Assembly: GCF_045038405.1 (NCBI RefSeq)
Contig: NZ_CP173660.1
Location: 1,178,001-1,242,000, forward strand
DNA length: 64,000 bases
From: Sellimonas caecigallum
GTDB taxonomy: Bacteria; Bacillota; Clostridia; Lachnospirales; Lachnospiraceae
Direction: 5' to 3'
A program made the position numbers and the translations under genes. Each line of letters begins with the position of its first letter. Position 1 is the stretch's first letter. The notes beneath the pieces were generated by a model, which saw only the letters and a program-made list of their open reading frames with translations, did not search any database and was not told where the DNA came from. This document shows positions 43,876 through 53,180 of the stretch, piece by piece.

Positions 43876-45456
43876 ATGAAAAAAAATATACTGGAGATAA
43901 AAAATCTGACAAAATATTTCGGCCAGAACAAGGTACTCCACGAAGTCAATCTGTCTATCGAAAGAGGAAAGATCCATGGACTTGTAGGTGCAAACGGATC
44001 TGGGAAAAGCACTATCATGAACATTCTCTTCGGTAACAGCGTCATCTCGGAGACTGGTGGATACGAAGGCGAAATCCTTCTGGATGGGGAACCGATCCGT
44101 ATCCGTTCGACACGGGATGCTATGAAATACGGATTCGGTATGATCCATCAGGAGTTTATCCTGATTCCCGACATGACAGTGGCCGAAAATATCAAACTTA
44201 CAAGAGAAAATACAAAGAAAGGAGCCAGCCGGATCCTGGGACACGAACTTTCCTACATCGACAAAGCACAGGATCAGGAAGACGCTTCATCTGTTCTAAA
44301 TGAACTCGGCTTTTCCATCGACTGTTCCTATCTTGTGAAAAATCTCTCCACAAACGCAAAGCAGTTTGTGGAGATCGCCAGGGAGCTGGACAAAAAAAAT
44401 CTGAAGTTCCTCCTCCTGGACGAGCCCACCGCCGTGCTGAATGATGAGGATTCCCGCCGCCTCATGGATGTCCTGAAAAAACTTGCCTCAAAGGGTACAT
44501 CCATCCTTTTCTGTTCTCACAGACTCCATGAGATATGTGAGCTCTGTGATACTGTCACTGTGATCCGTGACGGCAATATCATCTCGGAATATCAAAAAGA
44601 AAACATGTCTATCCCGGCGCTGGCCACAGACATGATCGGTTACGACATTCATGAAGCTGTCCAAAAACCGCGCATGATAAAAGAGGAATCCATTCTTTCG
44701 TTCCGCGATTTTTCCGTTCAAATGCCCGGAGAGCAGCTGCACGGCATCCATCTGGACGTAAAAAAAGGAGAAATACTTGGCCTTACAAGCCTGTCCGGTC
44801 ACGGAAAGCTGGCCCCTGGATACGGCGTCCTTGGTATTTATCCGTCATCCGGCAGTATCTTGTTTGAAGGAGAAAATCTGGATCTTTCCGACACAGGAAA
44901 GACCATAGAAAAAGGAATTTTTCTTCTGCCGGATGACCGAAAAAATATGGGCCTTCTCCTGGATCATTCCATCCGGGAAAACATCGTATTTTCCGGTTTT
45001 TACGGGAAACACCGCTTTTCGAAAAAACTGTTCGGCCCGTTTTCTGTAAGGGATAAAAAATCCATGTCCCGCTATGTCGAAGAACAGATCCGAGAACTTG
45101 GCATCAAATGTGAAAATATGAATCAGAAGACAAGGGAATTGAGCGGAGGTAATCAGCAGAAGGTCTGCATTGCAAGAGCCGCAGCCGTCCGGCCAAAAGT
45201 ACTCTTTATTTCAGAACCTACAAGAGGCGTGGATATCGGAGCCAAAGAGAAAATACTGGATGCACTGATCCGGATGAGCCGGGAACAGGGGACTACCATC
45301 ATCGTCGCTTCCAGCGAACTCGAAGAACTCAAAAGGATCAGCGACCGGATCGCCGTCCTGTGCGAAGGAAAAGTGTCCCGGATTCTTCCGCCGGATGCCT
45401 CGGAGGAAGAATTTGCATACGCATATACAGGAGAGGAGGAGCGCTATGACCAATAG
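43876..45456 (+). CDS. ABC transporter ATPase with two nucleotide-binding domains (RbsA/YufO type)
   Basis: A 526-residue protein of two fused ATPase domains. Domain 1 has Walker A GANGSGKST and Walker B LLLDEPTAVLND, but its signature is altered (LSTNAKQ in place of LSGGQ-like). Domain 2 has a degenerate Walker A (SLSGHGK), a good signature LSGGNQQK and Walker B LFISEPTRGVD. This layout is normal for carbohydrate- and nucleoside-uptake ABC systems. Two permease genes follow with overlaps of 11 and 4 nt. The start is ATG 43876 with GAGAGG upstream. Confidence 0.9.
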   Translation: MKKNILEIKNLTKYFGQNKVLHEVNLSIERGKIHGLVGANGSGKSTIMNILFGNSVISETGGYEGEILLDGEPIRIRSTRDAMKYGFGMIHQEFILIPDMTVAENIKLTRENTKKGASRILGHELSYIDKAQDQEDASSVLNELGFSIDCSYLVKNLSTNAKQFVEIARELDKKNLKFLLLDEPTAVLNDEDSRRLMDVLKKLASKGTSILFCSHRLHEICELCDTVTVIRDGNIISEYQKENMSIPALATDMIGYDIHEAVQKPRMIKEESILSFRDFSVQMPGEQLHGIHLDVKKGEILGLTSLSGHGKLAPGYGVLGIYPSSGSILFEGENLDLSDTGKTIEKGIFLLPDDRKNMGLLLDHSIRENIVFSGFYGKHRFSKKLFGPFSVRDKKSMSRYVEEQIRELGIKCENMNQKTRELSGGNQQKVCIARAAAVRPKVLFISEPTRGVDIGAKEKILDALIRMSREQGTTIIVASSELEELKRISDRIAVLCEGKVSRILPPDASEEEFAYAYTGEEERYDQ

Positions 45457-46471
45457 ATCAAAACTGCCTCAGATTATCATTGCATCATTTATGCTCCTGC
45501 TTTTTGTAATGGCAGGATTTCTGAAGATGGATATCCCGGAACTGATCGGGGATTCCTTCACAAAATTTGTCATGAACGGCGTACTTGTCCTGGCCATGAT
45601 CCCTATGATCAACGCAGGCGCCGGCATGAATTTTGGTCTGCCGGTAGGCATCGTAGCTGGACTCTTGGGCATGTGTATGGCAATCCAGTTCCGTATGACC
45701 GGTATTTTCGGCTTCCTCGGAGCGGTGCTCCTGTCTGTGCCTCCCGCGGTCATTCTCGGATTTTTCTATGCCAAGATCCTAAACATGGTCAAAGGAAAGG
45801 AAGATATCGCAGCCATCTTTATCGGGTATTCCTTCATCCCGATCATGAATTTTGTATGGACGGTTATCCCGTTCACAAACCGTGAGATGCTCTACCCGGT
45901 CGGCGGGGAAGGACTGCGTCCAAAGATCAGCCTGGAGCACTACTTTGGACAAGTGCTGGATAAACTGTGCACAGTCAAAATCGGAGGGATTTCTATCCCG
46001 CTTGGACTGATCGGTTTCTACGCGCTCATAGCCCTCTTGATCTACGGATTCTTCAAGACAAAATACGGCACTGTCATGCTGGCGGTGGGCGAAAATGAGC
46101 GTTTTTGTCAGCTTTCCGGCATTAAGATCAACCGTGTGCGGACGACCGCCATCATCCTTTCCACCGTCATCGGGGCAGTAGGAATCTGTGTATACGCCCA
46201 GAGCTATGGTTTCGTGGAGCTTTACAACGCTCCCCTGTCCCACAGCTTCCCTGCAGTGTCAGCGATCCTCATCGGAGGCTGCATTGGCAGACGAGCCGGC
46301 ATTTTCCACGCTGTGCTCGGAACGTATCTGTATCAGACGATCTATCTTCTGTCCGCGCCGATCGCAAACGCGATCCTCATCCCTCAGATGTCTGAGATCG
46401 TCCGGATGATCATCACGAACGGAATTATCTTATATGCATTCCTGAAACAGGAAAGGAGGAAACGGTCATGA
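45446..46471 (+). CDS. ABC transporter permease (BPD_transp_2 family), first subunit
   Basis: A 341-residue membrane protein with about 9-10 helices of the ribose/nucleoside permease family; NAGAGMNFGLPVG and the cytoplasmic AVGENERFCQLSGIKINRVR loop are typical. Overlaps the ATPase gene by 11 nt, with GGAGAGGAGG before its ATG. Forms a heterodimeric channel with the next gene product. Confidence 0.9.
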   Translation: MTNRSKLPQIIIASFMLLLFVMAGFLKMDIPELIGDSFTKFVMNGVLVLAMIPMINAGAGMNFGLPVGIVAGLLGMCMAIQFRMTGIFGFLGAVLLSVPPAVILGFFYAKILNMVKGKEDIAAIFIGYSFIPIMNFVWTVIPFTNREMLYPVGGEGLRPKISLEHYFGQVLDKLCTVKIGGISIPLGLIGFYALIALLIYGFFKTKYGTVMLAVGENERFCQLSGIKINRVRTTAIILSTVIGAVGICVYAQSYGFVELYNAPLSHSFPAVSAILIGGCIGRRAGIFHAVLGTYLYQTIYLLSAPIANAILIPQMSEIVRMIITNGIILYAFLKQERRKRS

Positions 46472-47526
46472 AAAACAGAAACAGAATAAGAAAAGAAGAC
46501 TTTCTCGTCCCGGCTGCCTTTATACTATTCAGCGTGATCTGCTTTTTTCTGTCCGGGATCAGCTTTCCGTTTCTCGCGGAACAGGTATCACTTCGGTTTA
46601 TACGGAATATCATCCTTGTCCTCGCCTTGATCCTTCCTATCATGGCAGGGATGGGGCTGAATTTTGCAGTTGTCATCGGTACGATGATCACACAGGCTTC
46701 CTTTATCTTCGTACTGAATTTCCAGGTCATGGGAGGATTGGGCGCGGTACTTGTTCTCCTTTTATCTCTTGCATTTGCAGCTTTGTTCGGACTTCTGATC
46801 GGGAAACTTCTCAACATGGTCAAAGGAAGAGAGATGGTAACTTCCATCGTCGTTGGGCTTTTGGCAAACTATATCTATCAGTTGATTTTTGTGGCAGGAT
46901 TCGGCACCCTCATCAAAGTAAACAACGAAAAACTTGTACTTTCTACCGGTATCGGTGTTAAAAACATGGTGGATCTGAAGACGTTCAAAGAAGTGTTCGA
47001 TCACGTGGGAGTCATAAAGATCGGGGAGGCAAAGATCTCTGTCATCCTTCTCCTCATCATCGCGCTGACCGGAGCCTTCGTCTTTTATCTCATGCGTACT
47101 CCTCTCGGACAGAAAATCAAGGCTGTGGGCATGAGCGAAGAACGGGCGGAAAATTCCGGCATCCATGTAAATAGAATCCGGATCATCGTTATCGTCCTCT
47201 CTACTGTCATCGCCGCCTTGGGGCAGTTTGTTTACCTTCAGAACATCGGCTCTCTCAATGTGTATACCGAGCATCTGGATACAGAAAAATTCGCCTGCGC
47301 CGCACTCCTTGCAGGGGGCGCCAGCATCCGTAAAGCCAATGTTCGCAACGCTTTTATCGGCGTCATTTTGCTTCACACGCTGTTTGTACTCTCCCCTCTT
47401 GCGGGAAGAAATACATTTGACAACGCCGCTCTCGGCGAGTATTTCCGAAGCTTCGCCGCATATGGAGTCATCGCCTTCGCGCTGGTCATGAATCTCCGTT
47501 TGGAGCGCAAAAAAGAATCCTGCTAA
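46468..47526 (+). CDS. ABC transporter permease (BPD_transp_2 family), second subunit
   Basis: A 352-residue membrane permease, paralogous to the previous one (IMAGMGLNFAVVIG, AVGMSEERAENSGIHVNRIR). The start overlaps the first permease by 4 nt (ATGA). The stop codon lies 1 nt before an inserted IS3-family element, and the last codons form one arm of the operon terminator that the element has split. The protein itself appears intact. Confidence 0.9.
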   Translation: MKNRNRIRKEDFLVPAAFILFSVICFFLSGISFPFLAEQVSLRFIRNIILVLALILPIMAGMGLNFAVVIGTMITQASFIFVLNFQVMGGLGAVLVLLLSLAFAALFGLLIGKLLNMVKGREMVTSIVVGLLANYIYQLIFVAGFGTLIKVNNEKLVLSTGIGVKNMVDLKTFKEVFDHVGVIKIGEAKISVILLLIIALTGAFVFYLMRTPLGQKIKAVGMSEERAENSGIHVNRIRIIVIVLSTVIAALGQFVYLQNIGSLNVYTEHLDTEKFACAALLAGGASIRKANVRNAFIGVILLHTLFVLSPLAGRNTFDNAALGEYFRSFAAYGVIAFALVMNLRLERKKESC

Positions 47527-47597
47527 TGGTGTGATATGCTCCCCTTTAGGTAGACAGTTGAAATAATAAAACTGTTTATCTGGAGGGGAGTTTTATT

Positions 47598-48275
47598 ATG
47601 CCTAGAGGAATATTACCAGAAGTGAAGCTGCAGGCTGTAAAAGATTACATTTCAGGAAACGGATCCTATCTATCACACGCCAGCGAACTTGGAGTGGGTA
47701 AAACCGTTTTTAGAAGATGGGTTGACAAGTATAAAGCATTCGGAGAATCCGCTTTCCTCAGAACAGGTCACAATCAATCTTATTCGGCCTCCTTTAAAAA
47801 AGATGTTGTTGAAGCGTATCTAAACGGAGAAGGATCTTACAGGGAACTGGCGGTTACCTATAACATTCCTTCCGAAAATACGATCGGACAGTGGGTTTTG
47901 AAGTATAATGGACATGAGAAGCTAAAAGCTTCCGGAACAGGAGGAAATGCTATCATGACCAAAGGGAAAAAAACCACCTTCGATGAACGGGTTGAAATCG
48001 TGCAATACTGCATCGCCCATGATCATAATTATGCCAAGACATCAGAACAGTTTGGGATTTCTTACCAACAGGCACGTAATTATACGATAAAATACGAGAA
48101 ACAGGGAGTGGAGGCTCTTCGTGACAGACGCGGAAAACGAAAACCAGAAGCGGAAATGTCAGAACTCGAAAAGCTGCGGGCAGAAAACCGGATCTTGCGG
48201 GCAGAAAAAGAACACGCACAAATGGAGGCGGACTTCCTAAAAAAACTTGCAGAAATCGAAAGGAGGCGGGGCTGA
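47598..48275 (+). CDS. IS3-family transposase OrfA
   Basis: A 225-residue DNA-binding protein with repeated helix-turn-helix units (KLQAVKDYISGNGSYLSHASELGVGKTVFRRWV, then a second and third related unit) and a C-terminal coiled coil (EKLRAENRILRAEKEHAQMEADFLKKL). It has GGAGGGGAG before the ATG. Near its 3' end, 48239-48245 is A AAA AAA followed by C, a slippery site that would shift ribosomes -1 into OrfB. Confidence 0.9.
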   Translation: MPRGILPEVKLQAVKDYISGNGSYLSHASELGVGKTVFRRWVDKYKAFGESAFLRTGHNQSYSASFKKDVVEAYLNGEGSYRELAVTYNIPSENTIGQWVLKYNGHEKLKASGTGGNAIMTKGKKTTFDERVEIVQYCIAHDHNYAKTSEQFGISYQQARNYTIKYEKQGVEALRDRRGKRKPEAEMSELEKLRAENRILRAEKEHAQMEADFLKKLAEIERRRG

Positions 48276-49174
48276 GCCGGCAGAGAAACAAACACATTTA
48301 TCAGGTAATCAAAGAGGAACATGAAGAACACCATTATTCGATCCGGTCCTTGTGTAAACTTGGCGGCATTACAAGAGCGGCTTACTACAAATGGCTGAAC
48401 CGTATAGAAACAGCAAATGACCGGCTGAACAAACAGATTTCTGACCGGTTGGAAGCAATCCATCAAGAACATCCTGACATGGGATATCGGAGATTGAATG
48501 ACAAACTCCGTCACGATAATGGCATCAAAGTAAATGATAAGAGGATCCTGCGTATATGCAGGAAACAGCAAATAAGGTCAAACTTAAAATATCGTTATGA
48601 CGGCTGTACCAGACCATCGAAAAATCCAGCTTTTATCGCAGAAAATATTTTAAACAGAGACTTTCATGCAGATAGTCTGAACAAGAAATGGGTAACTGAT
48701 GTAACAGAGTTTAAGTATGGCACTTCATTTGACCATATCCATAAGCTATACCTGAGTGTGATTCTGGACTTATGTGATCATCGTCCGGTTGCATATGTGT
48801 TAAGCGATCACAATAACAATCAGCTTGTATTCGATACTTTCGATCTGGCAGTAAAGAACAATCCGGGAGCTCATCCAATCTTTCATAGTGACCGGGGATT
48901 CCAATATACCTCCCGTGTATTTCACCAAAAGCTGGTAGATGCGGGAATGATACAGAGCATGTCCCGAGTGGCGCACTGTACGGATAATGGACCTATGGAG
49001 GGATTCTGGGGGATACTAAAACGCGAAATGTATTATGGGAAGAAGTATCATACCAGAGAGGAGCTTGTACAAGCGATAACGGCATATATAGACTATTACA
49101 TAAATGACCGCCCGCAAAGGGGCCTTGATGTATTAACACCGTTTGAATTTCATGAACGGTTATTAGCCGCATAA
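48272..49174 (+). CDS. IS3-family transposase OrfB (integrase core)
   Basis: The catalytic DDE part: KWVTDVTEFKYG (first Asp), FHSDRGFQYTS (second Asp) and the Glu in GPMEGFWGILKREMYYG. An internal ATG at 48350 would give 274 residues, but homology-like sequence (EEHHYSIRSLCKLGGI) continues upstream in frame to 48272 and without a stop back to the slippery A7 in orfA. Production as an OrfAB fusion by programmed -1 frameshifting is therefore most likely, as known for IS3 elements. Confidence 0.9.
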   Translation: MSRQRNKHIYQVIKEEHEEHHYSIRSLCKLGGITRAAYYKWLNRIETANDRLNKQISDRLEAIHQEHPDMGYRRLNDKLRHDNGIKVNDKRILRICRKQQIRSNLKYRYDGCTRPSKNPAFIAENILNRDFHADSLNKKWVTDVTEFKYGTSFDHIHKLYLSVILDLCDHRPVAYVLSDHNNNQLVFDTFDLAVKNNPGAHPIFHSDRGFQYTSRVFHQKLVDAGMIQSMSRVAHCTDNGPMEGFWGILKREMYYGKKYHTREELVQAITAYIDYYINDRPQRGLDVLTPFEFHERLLAA

Positions 49175-49270
49175 AAATATTGCCCGGCACAAACCGGGCA
49201 ACACAAAAATTTTATATTTTTTTCATTGTCTACTTGACGGGTAGCACACCAGTGCAGGATTCTTTTTTGT

Positions 49271-50641
49271 TTATCTGTCTTCGAGTTTTACATATTCTTT
49301 GTAAGGGGCAAGCGGCTTATATGCCGGACGGATGATCTTGTCCACATTCTTCAGCTCTTCCAGTCTGTGCGCACTCCATCCCACGATCCTCGCCGCGGCA
49401 AATATCGGCGTGTAAAGCGCCGGAGGAAGATCCAGCATACTGTATACGAGTCCGCTGTAGAAATCCACGTTTGCGTTGACCCCTTTGTAAATCTTTCGCT
49501 TTTCCCCGATAATGAGCGGAGCCATATGCTCTACCATTTCATAGAGATTGTATTCTTTTTCATATCCTTTTTCTTTCGCAAGCCGTTTTACAAAATCTTT
49601 GAAAATTTCCGCTCTTGGATCAGATACAGAATATACCGCATGACCCATACCATAGATCAAGCCTTTTTTATCAAACGCATCTTTGTCAAGAAGTCTTGTC
49701 AGATATGCTGCCACTTCTTCTTTGTCTGTCCAGTCTTTGACTACTTTTTTCATATCGTCGAACATCTGCACGACTTTTACATTGGCTCCGCCGTGCTTCG
49801 GTCCTTTCAGGGAAGCCATCGCCGCCGCCATCGTAGAGTATGTATCTGTCCCGGATGATGTGACAACATGAGTTGTAAATGTAGAGTTATTTCCGCCGCC
49901 GTGATCCATATGGAGAACGAGAGCCATATCCAGGATCCGTGCCTCAAGCTTCGTATACTTTCTGTCTTCTCTCAGCATCATCAGTATATTTTCCGCTGTG
50001 GACAGTTCCGGCTTCGGAGCGTAGATAAAGAGATCCTCTCCCATCTTGTAGTTGTATGCATGATACCCATATACCATGAGCATAGGGAACTGGCTGATCA
50101 GATTCAGGCACTGGCGAAGCACATTCTCTGTACTCGTATCATCTGCCTTGCTGTCATAGGAATACAGTTGAAGAATACTTCTCGAAATACTGTTCATCAT
50201 ATCCGGACTGGACGCCTTCATGATCACATCCCGAACAAAGTTTGGCGGCAGCACTCTTCTTTCCACAAGAAGATCATGAAAATCCGAAAGTTCCTTCTCT
50301 GTCGGCAAATCTCCGAATAAAAGCAAATAGGAAATTTCTTCAAATCCGTAGTGATCTGCAGCAAGAAAACCGTTTACAAGATCCTTGATATTGTATCCTC
50401 TGTAATAGAGTCTGCCAGGGCAAGGTACTTCTTTTCCGTCCACAATCTCCTTGGCACAGACATCCGAAATATTTGTAAGTCCCGCCAGTACGCCTTTTCC
50501 GTTCAGATCGCGAAGTCCTCTTTTTACTTCATATTTCGTGTACAGATCTTTTTCGATCTGGTTGTTTTTTTCACTTAACGCGGCGAGTTTTTTGATTTCC
50601 GGTGTGATGTCAAACAAAGCTTCTTGAACTGTTTTTACCAT
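49271..50641 (-). CDS. gltA: Citrate synthase
   Basis: A 456-residue (Si)-type citrate synthase: catalytic residues appear in HMDHGGGNNSTFTTHVVTSSGTD-like region and in GMGHAVYSVSDPRAEIF, with a later DFYSGLVYSMLDLP. It condenses oxaloacetate and acetyl-CoA, here probably for glutamate synthesis in an incomplete TCA cycle. AGGAGGAACATCT precedes the ATG. Its 3' terminator is the one now split by the IS3 element, so read-through toward the IS is possible. Confidence 0.93.
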   Translation of the reverse strand: MVKTVQEALFDITPEIKKLAALSEKNNQIEKDLYTKYEVKRGLRDLNGKGVLAGLTNISDVCAKEIVDGKEVPCPGRLYYRGYNIKDLVNGFLAADHYGFEEISYLLLFGDLPTEKELSDFHDLLVERRVLPPNFVRDVIMKASSPDMMNSISRSILQLYSYDSKADDTSTENVLRQCLNLISQFPMLMVYGYHAYNYKMGEDLFIYAPKPELSTAENILMMLREDRKYTKLEARILDMALVLHMDHGGGNNSTFTTHVVTSSGTDTYSTMAAAMASLKGPKHGGANVKVVQMFDDMKKVVKDWTDKEEVAAYLTRLLDKDAFDKKGLIYGMGHAVYSVSDPRAEIFKDFVKRLAKEKGYEKEYNLYEMVEHMAPLIIGEKRKIYKGVNANVDFYSGLVYSMLDLPPALYTPIFAAARIVGWSAHRLEELKNVDKIIRPAYKPLAPYKEYVKLEDR

Positions 50642-50661
50642 AGATGTTCCTCCTTTATCTT

Positions 50662-51345
50662 TTAATTTTCACTTGACGGAAAGTATGGTCTAAGTACCCC
50701 CGCCACATTACTCAGAGGCATAGTCTGCAGCCAGATATGTCCAGGTCCTGTTATAAGTGTATTGAAGATACCCTCTCCTCCAAATACCATATTTTTAATT
50801 CCCGACACTGTCTGGATATCCATACTGCAGGATGCGGTCATCGCTGCCAGATACCCAGTGTCCACAACGATACTCTGTCCCGGTTTCAGCTCATATTCCA
50901 CTACATGGCCGTCAAACTCTGCAAATGCCGTCCCCTGACCGGACAGTCTCTGCATGATAAAACCTTCTCCTCCGAAGATCCCGGAGCCAAGTTTCTTCTG
51001 GAAATGGACGCTCAGTTCCACTCCCGCCTCCGCTGCCAGGAATGCACTCTTCTGGAAAATATAATCCTGCCCCGGACCGATCTCGAACGCTTTGATAGAT
51101 CCCGGAAAGCTGGATGCAAACGCGATCAATCCAGTTCCGTTCTCTGCCGTGTATGTATTCTGGAAAATCGAATCTCCGGAAAACATCCTTCCAAGCGCTT
51201 TTCCAAAACCGCCTCTGGCGCCGGTATCCATCCTCATATTAGGAGACATCCAGCTCATGGAACCTCTTTCCGTGATCATCTGCTCTCCCTCTTCCAGATG
51301 ACAGACAACTACAGGCAGTGTCTCTCCTTTGATTTCATAACGCAT
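50662..51345 (-). CDS. AIM24 / TIGR00266-family protein
   Basis: A 227-residue beta-rich protein of the AIM24 family, recognised by the repeated Gly-rich pattern (MQRLSGQGTAFAEFDGHVVEYEL, VVDTGYLAAM, FGGEGIFNTLITGPGHIWLQTMP). The function of the family is unknown. The gene is in line with rsmA (28 nt downstream of it), with AAGGAGGGAAAG before its ATG, so it is probably co-transcribed with tatD and rsmA. Confidence 0.88.
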   Translation of the reverse strand: MRYEIKGETLPVVVCHLEEGEQMITERGSMSWMSPNMRMDTGARGGFGKALGRMFSGDSIFQNTYTAENGTGLIAFASSFPGSIKAFEIGPGQDYIFQKSAFLAAEAGVELSVHFQKKLGSGIFGGEGFIMQRLSGQGTAFAEFDGHVVEYELKPGQSIVVDTGYLAAMTASCSMDIQTVSGIKNMVFGGEGIFNTLITGPGHIWLQTMPLSNVAGVLRPYFPSSEN

Positions 51346-51372
51346 AACTTTCCCTCCTTTTTCTATGTGCTT

Positions 51373-52260
51373 TTATGTCAAATCGGATTTTCTTCCTTCT
51401 CCCATCAGATCACTGAGACGGGCGAATTCCTCCAGTGTAAGAGCCTCGCCGCGGATGCTGGATCCTCTTCCCAGTTTTTCGATCGCTTCCGCTATCTCTT
51501 CTTTTGTAAACGAAAGCTCCGGAGAATTGAAAAGACCATTTGCCAATGTCTTTCTCCGCTGATTGAAAGAAGCACGGATCAAGCGGAACATGAGCTTTTC
51601 ATCCTTTACCTGCACAGGCATGACATCATGCCTCGTAAGCCGGATGACTGCCGATCCGACATTCGGTCTTGGCATAAAACAGTTCGGCGGAACATTCGCC
51701 ACAATATACGGATCCGCATAAAACTGAACCGCCAGGGACAACGCCCCATAATCTTTTGTTCCCGGTCCTGCCTGCATGCGGGATGCCACTTCTTTTTGTA
51801 CCATAACGGTAATACTGGAAAGCGGGACCTGACTTTCAAACAGTCCCATGATGATCGGTGTCGTGATATAATACGGAAGATTTGCAACTACTTTGATAGG
51901 CCGGCCGCCGTTTCTCTCTTCTGCCAGCTTTGCGATATCTACCTTCAGGATATCCTCGTTGATTACTGACGCGTTCGGAAAACCGGAAAGTGTATCCTCT
52001 AGAATCGGGATCAGCATTCTGTCGATCTCCACTGCCACAACTTCTCTGGCATATTTAGCCAGGTACTGTGTCATCGTTCCGATGCCCGGTCCGATCTCCA
52101 GAACAAAATCCTCTTTTGTGATCTCGGCCGCCCGGATAATCTTATCCAGAACATGTGTATCGATCAGGAAGTTCTGGCCGAACTTCTTCTGAAAATTAAA
52201 ATTGTATTTCTGCAGCACCGCAATCGTATTCTGCGGATTCCCCAAAAATGGCTCTGTCAT
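51373..52260 (-). CDS. rsmA: 16S rRNA (adenine1518/1519-N6) dimethyltransferase
   Basis: A 295-residue KsgA/RsmA: FGQNFLID, SAM-binding VLEIGPGIGTMT, and catalytic NLPYYITTPI. It dimethylates two adenosines in helix 45 of 16S rRNA; loss gives kasugamycin resistance in bacteria. ATG 52260 has GAGAGG 8 nt upstream; 52266 is too close. Order tatD-rsmA is common in Firmicutes. Confidence 0.95.
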   Translation of the reverse strand: MTEPFLGNPQNTIAVLQKYNFNFQKKFGQNFLIDTHVLDKIIRAAEITKEDFVLEIGPGIGTMTQYLAKYAREVVAVEIDRMLIPILEDTLSGFPNASVINEDILKVDIAKLAEERNGGRPIKVVANLPYYITTPIIMGLFESQVPLSSITVMVQKEVASRMQAGPGTKDYGALSLAVQFYADPYIVANVPPNCFMPRPNVGSAVIRLTRHDVMPVQVKDEKLMFRLIRASFNQRRKTLANGLFNSPELSFTKEEIAEAIEKLGRGSSIRGEALTLEEFARLSDLMGEGRKSDLT

Positions 52261-52303
52261 ATGCATTTCCTCTCTTTACCTGTTCTAATCATTATACCAC
52301 ACT

Positions 52304-53089
52304 TTAGTTCTTCGCATTATTAAAAGAGTGTGAAAAATATATTAATTTTGCGTTCGCTTCTGTTTGGCGGATCACTTCCTCTTTCGATATCCCTTTCAGT
52401 TCAGCGATCGCTTCCGCCACATAGTGAATATTTCTGGAATCATTGCGTTTCCCACGGTTCGGCTCCGGCGCCATATATGGGCAGTCCGTCTCAAGAACGA
52501 TCCGTTCAAGGGATATCGCTTTTACTGTCTCTTTCAACTTCTTCCCATTCTTAAACGTGACGACACCGCCAACGCCGATATAAAATCCCATCTTCACATA
52601 CTCAAGGGCAAGTTCTTTTGAGTAAGAATAACAGTGTATAATCCCTTGAAGCCCTTTTGCATGCTGCCGCATGATCTCCATCGTATCTTCAGCGGCATCC
52701 CGGCTGTGAATATTGACCGGCATCCCCTTTTCTCTTGCAAGGTCAAGCTGACGGATAAACCAGTATTTCTGAGTCTCTCTGTCCTCCTTGTCCCAGTAGT
52801 AGTCCAGCCCGATCTCCCCTACTGCGCAGACTTTGTCCATGTCACAAAGACTGGAAAGCTTGGCAAATGTCTCTTCGTTTAATTCTCCGACCTCATCCGG
52901 GTGGACGCCGACGGCAGCATAGACGAAAGGATGCCTGCCTGCCAGATCGACCGCCCTTTGGCTGGATGCAAGTGACGCTCCGATCTCCATCACAGTACCT
53001 ACCCCGGCATCCTTCATTTTACCCAGGAGGTCATCCCGATCCTGGTCAAACTGTTCATCGTTATAATGTGCGTGTGTATCAAAAATCAT
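52304..53089 (-). CDS. tatD: TatD-family metal-dependent DNase
   Basis: A 261-residue TatD hydrolase: FDTHAHYND at the start, GVHPDEV, GEIGLDYYWD, NIHSRDA, IHCYSYS and ETDCPYMAPEP give the metal ligands and conserved core. Acts on DNA ends in the cytoplasm in related proteins. GGAGGAAGCAT precedes the ATG. First gene of the tatD-rsmA-AIM24 run. Confidence 0.94.
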   Translation of the reverse strand: MIFDTHAHYNDEQFDQDRDDLLGKMKDAGVGTVMEIGASLASSQRAVDLAGRHPFVYAAVGVHPDEVGELNEETFAKLSSLCDMDKVCAVGEIGLDYYWDKEDRETQKYWFIRQLDLAREKGMPVNIHSRDAAEDTMEIMRQHAKGLQGIIHCYSYSKELALEYVKMGFYIGVGGVVTFKNGKKLKETVKAISLERIVLETDCPYMAPEPNRGKRNDSRNIHYVAEAIAELKGISKEEVIRQTEANAKLIYFSHSFNNAKN

Positions 53090-53180
53090 ATGCTTCCTCC
53101 GTGAAATTCCTACAAGATGGTTGTATTATAAATAAAAACATACTATAATTCAAATAGAATATCAATAGGAGGGGCATCAT

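Larger units (their letters stand above)
47527..49251 (+). mobile_element. IS3-family insertion sequence
   Basis: About 1.73 kb. Ends TGGTGTG...CACACCA, and inward the imperfect inverted repeat continues (GCTCCCCTTTAGGTAGACA versus GCTACCCGTCAAGTAGACA). It carries OrfA and OrfB with a -1 frameshift signal. No target duplication is evident. It lies in the loop of the terminator between the permease and citrate synthase genes. Confidence 0.88.
47509..49268. terminator. Bidirectional terminator split by the IS3 element
   Basis: AAAAAAGAATCCTGC at 47509-47523 and its exact complement GCAGGATTCTTTTTT at 49254-49268 flank the IS. Rejoined they form a 15-bp hairpin with A-run and T-run that would serve both the ABC operon and the convergent citrate synthase gene. 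Confidence 0.85.
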
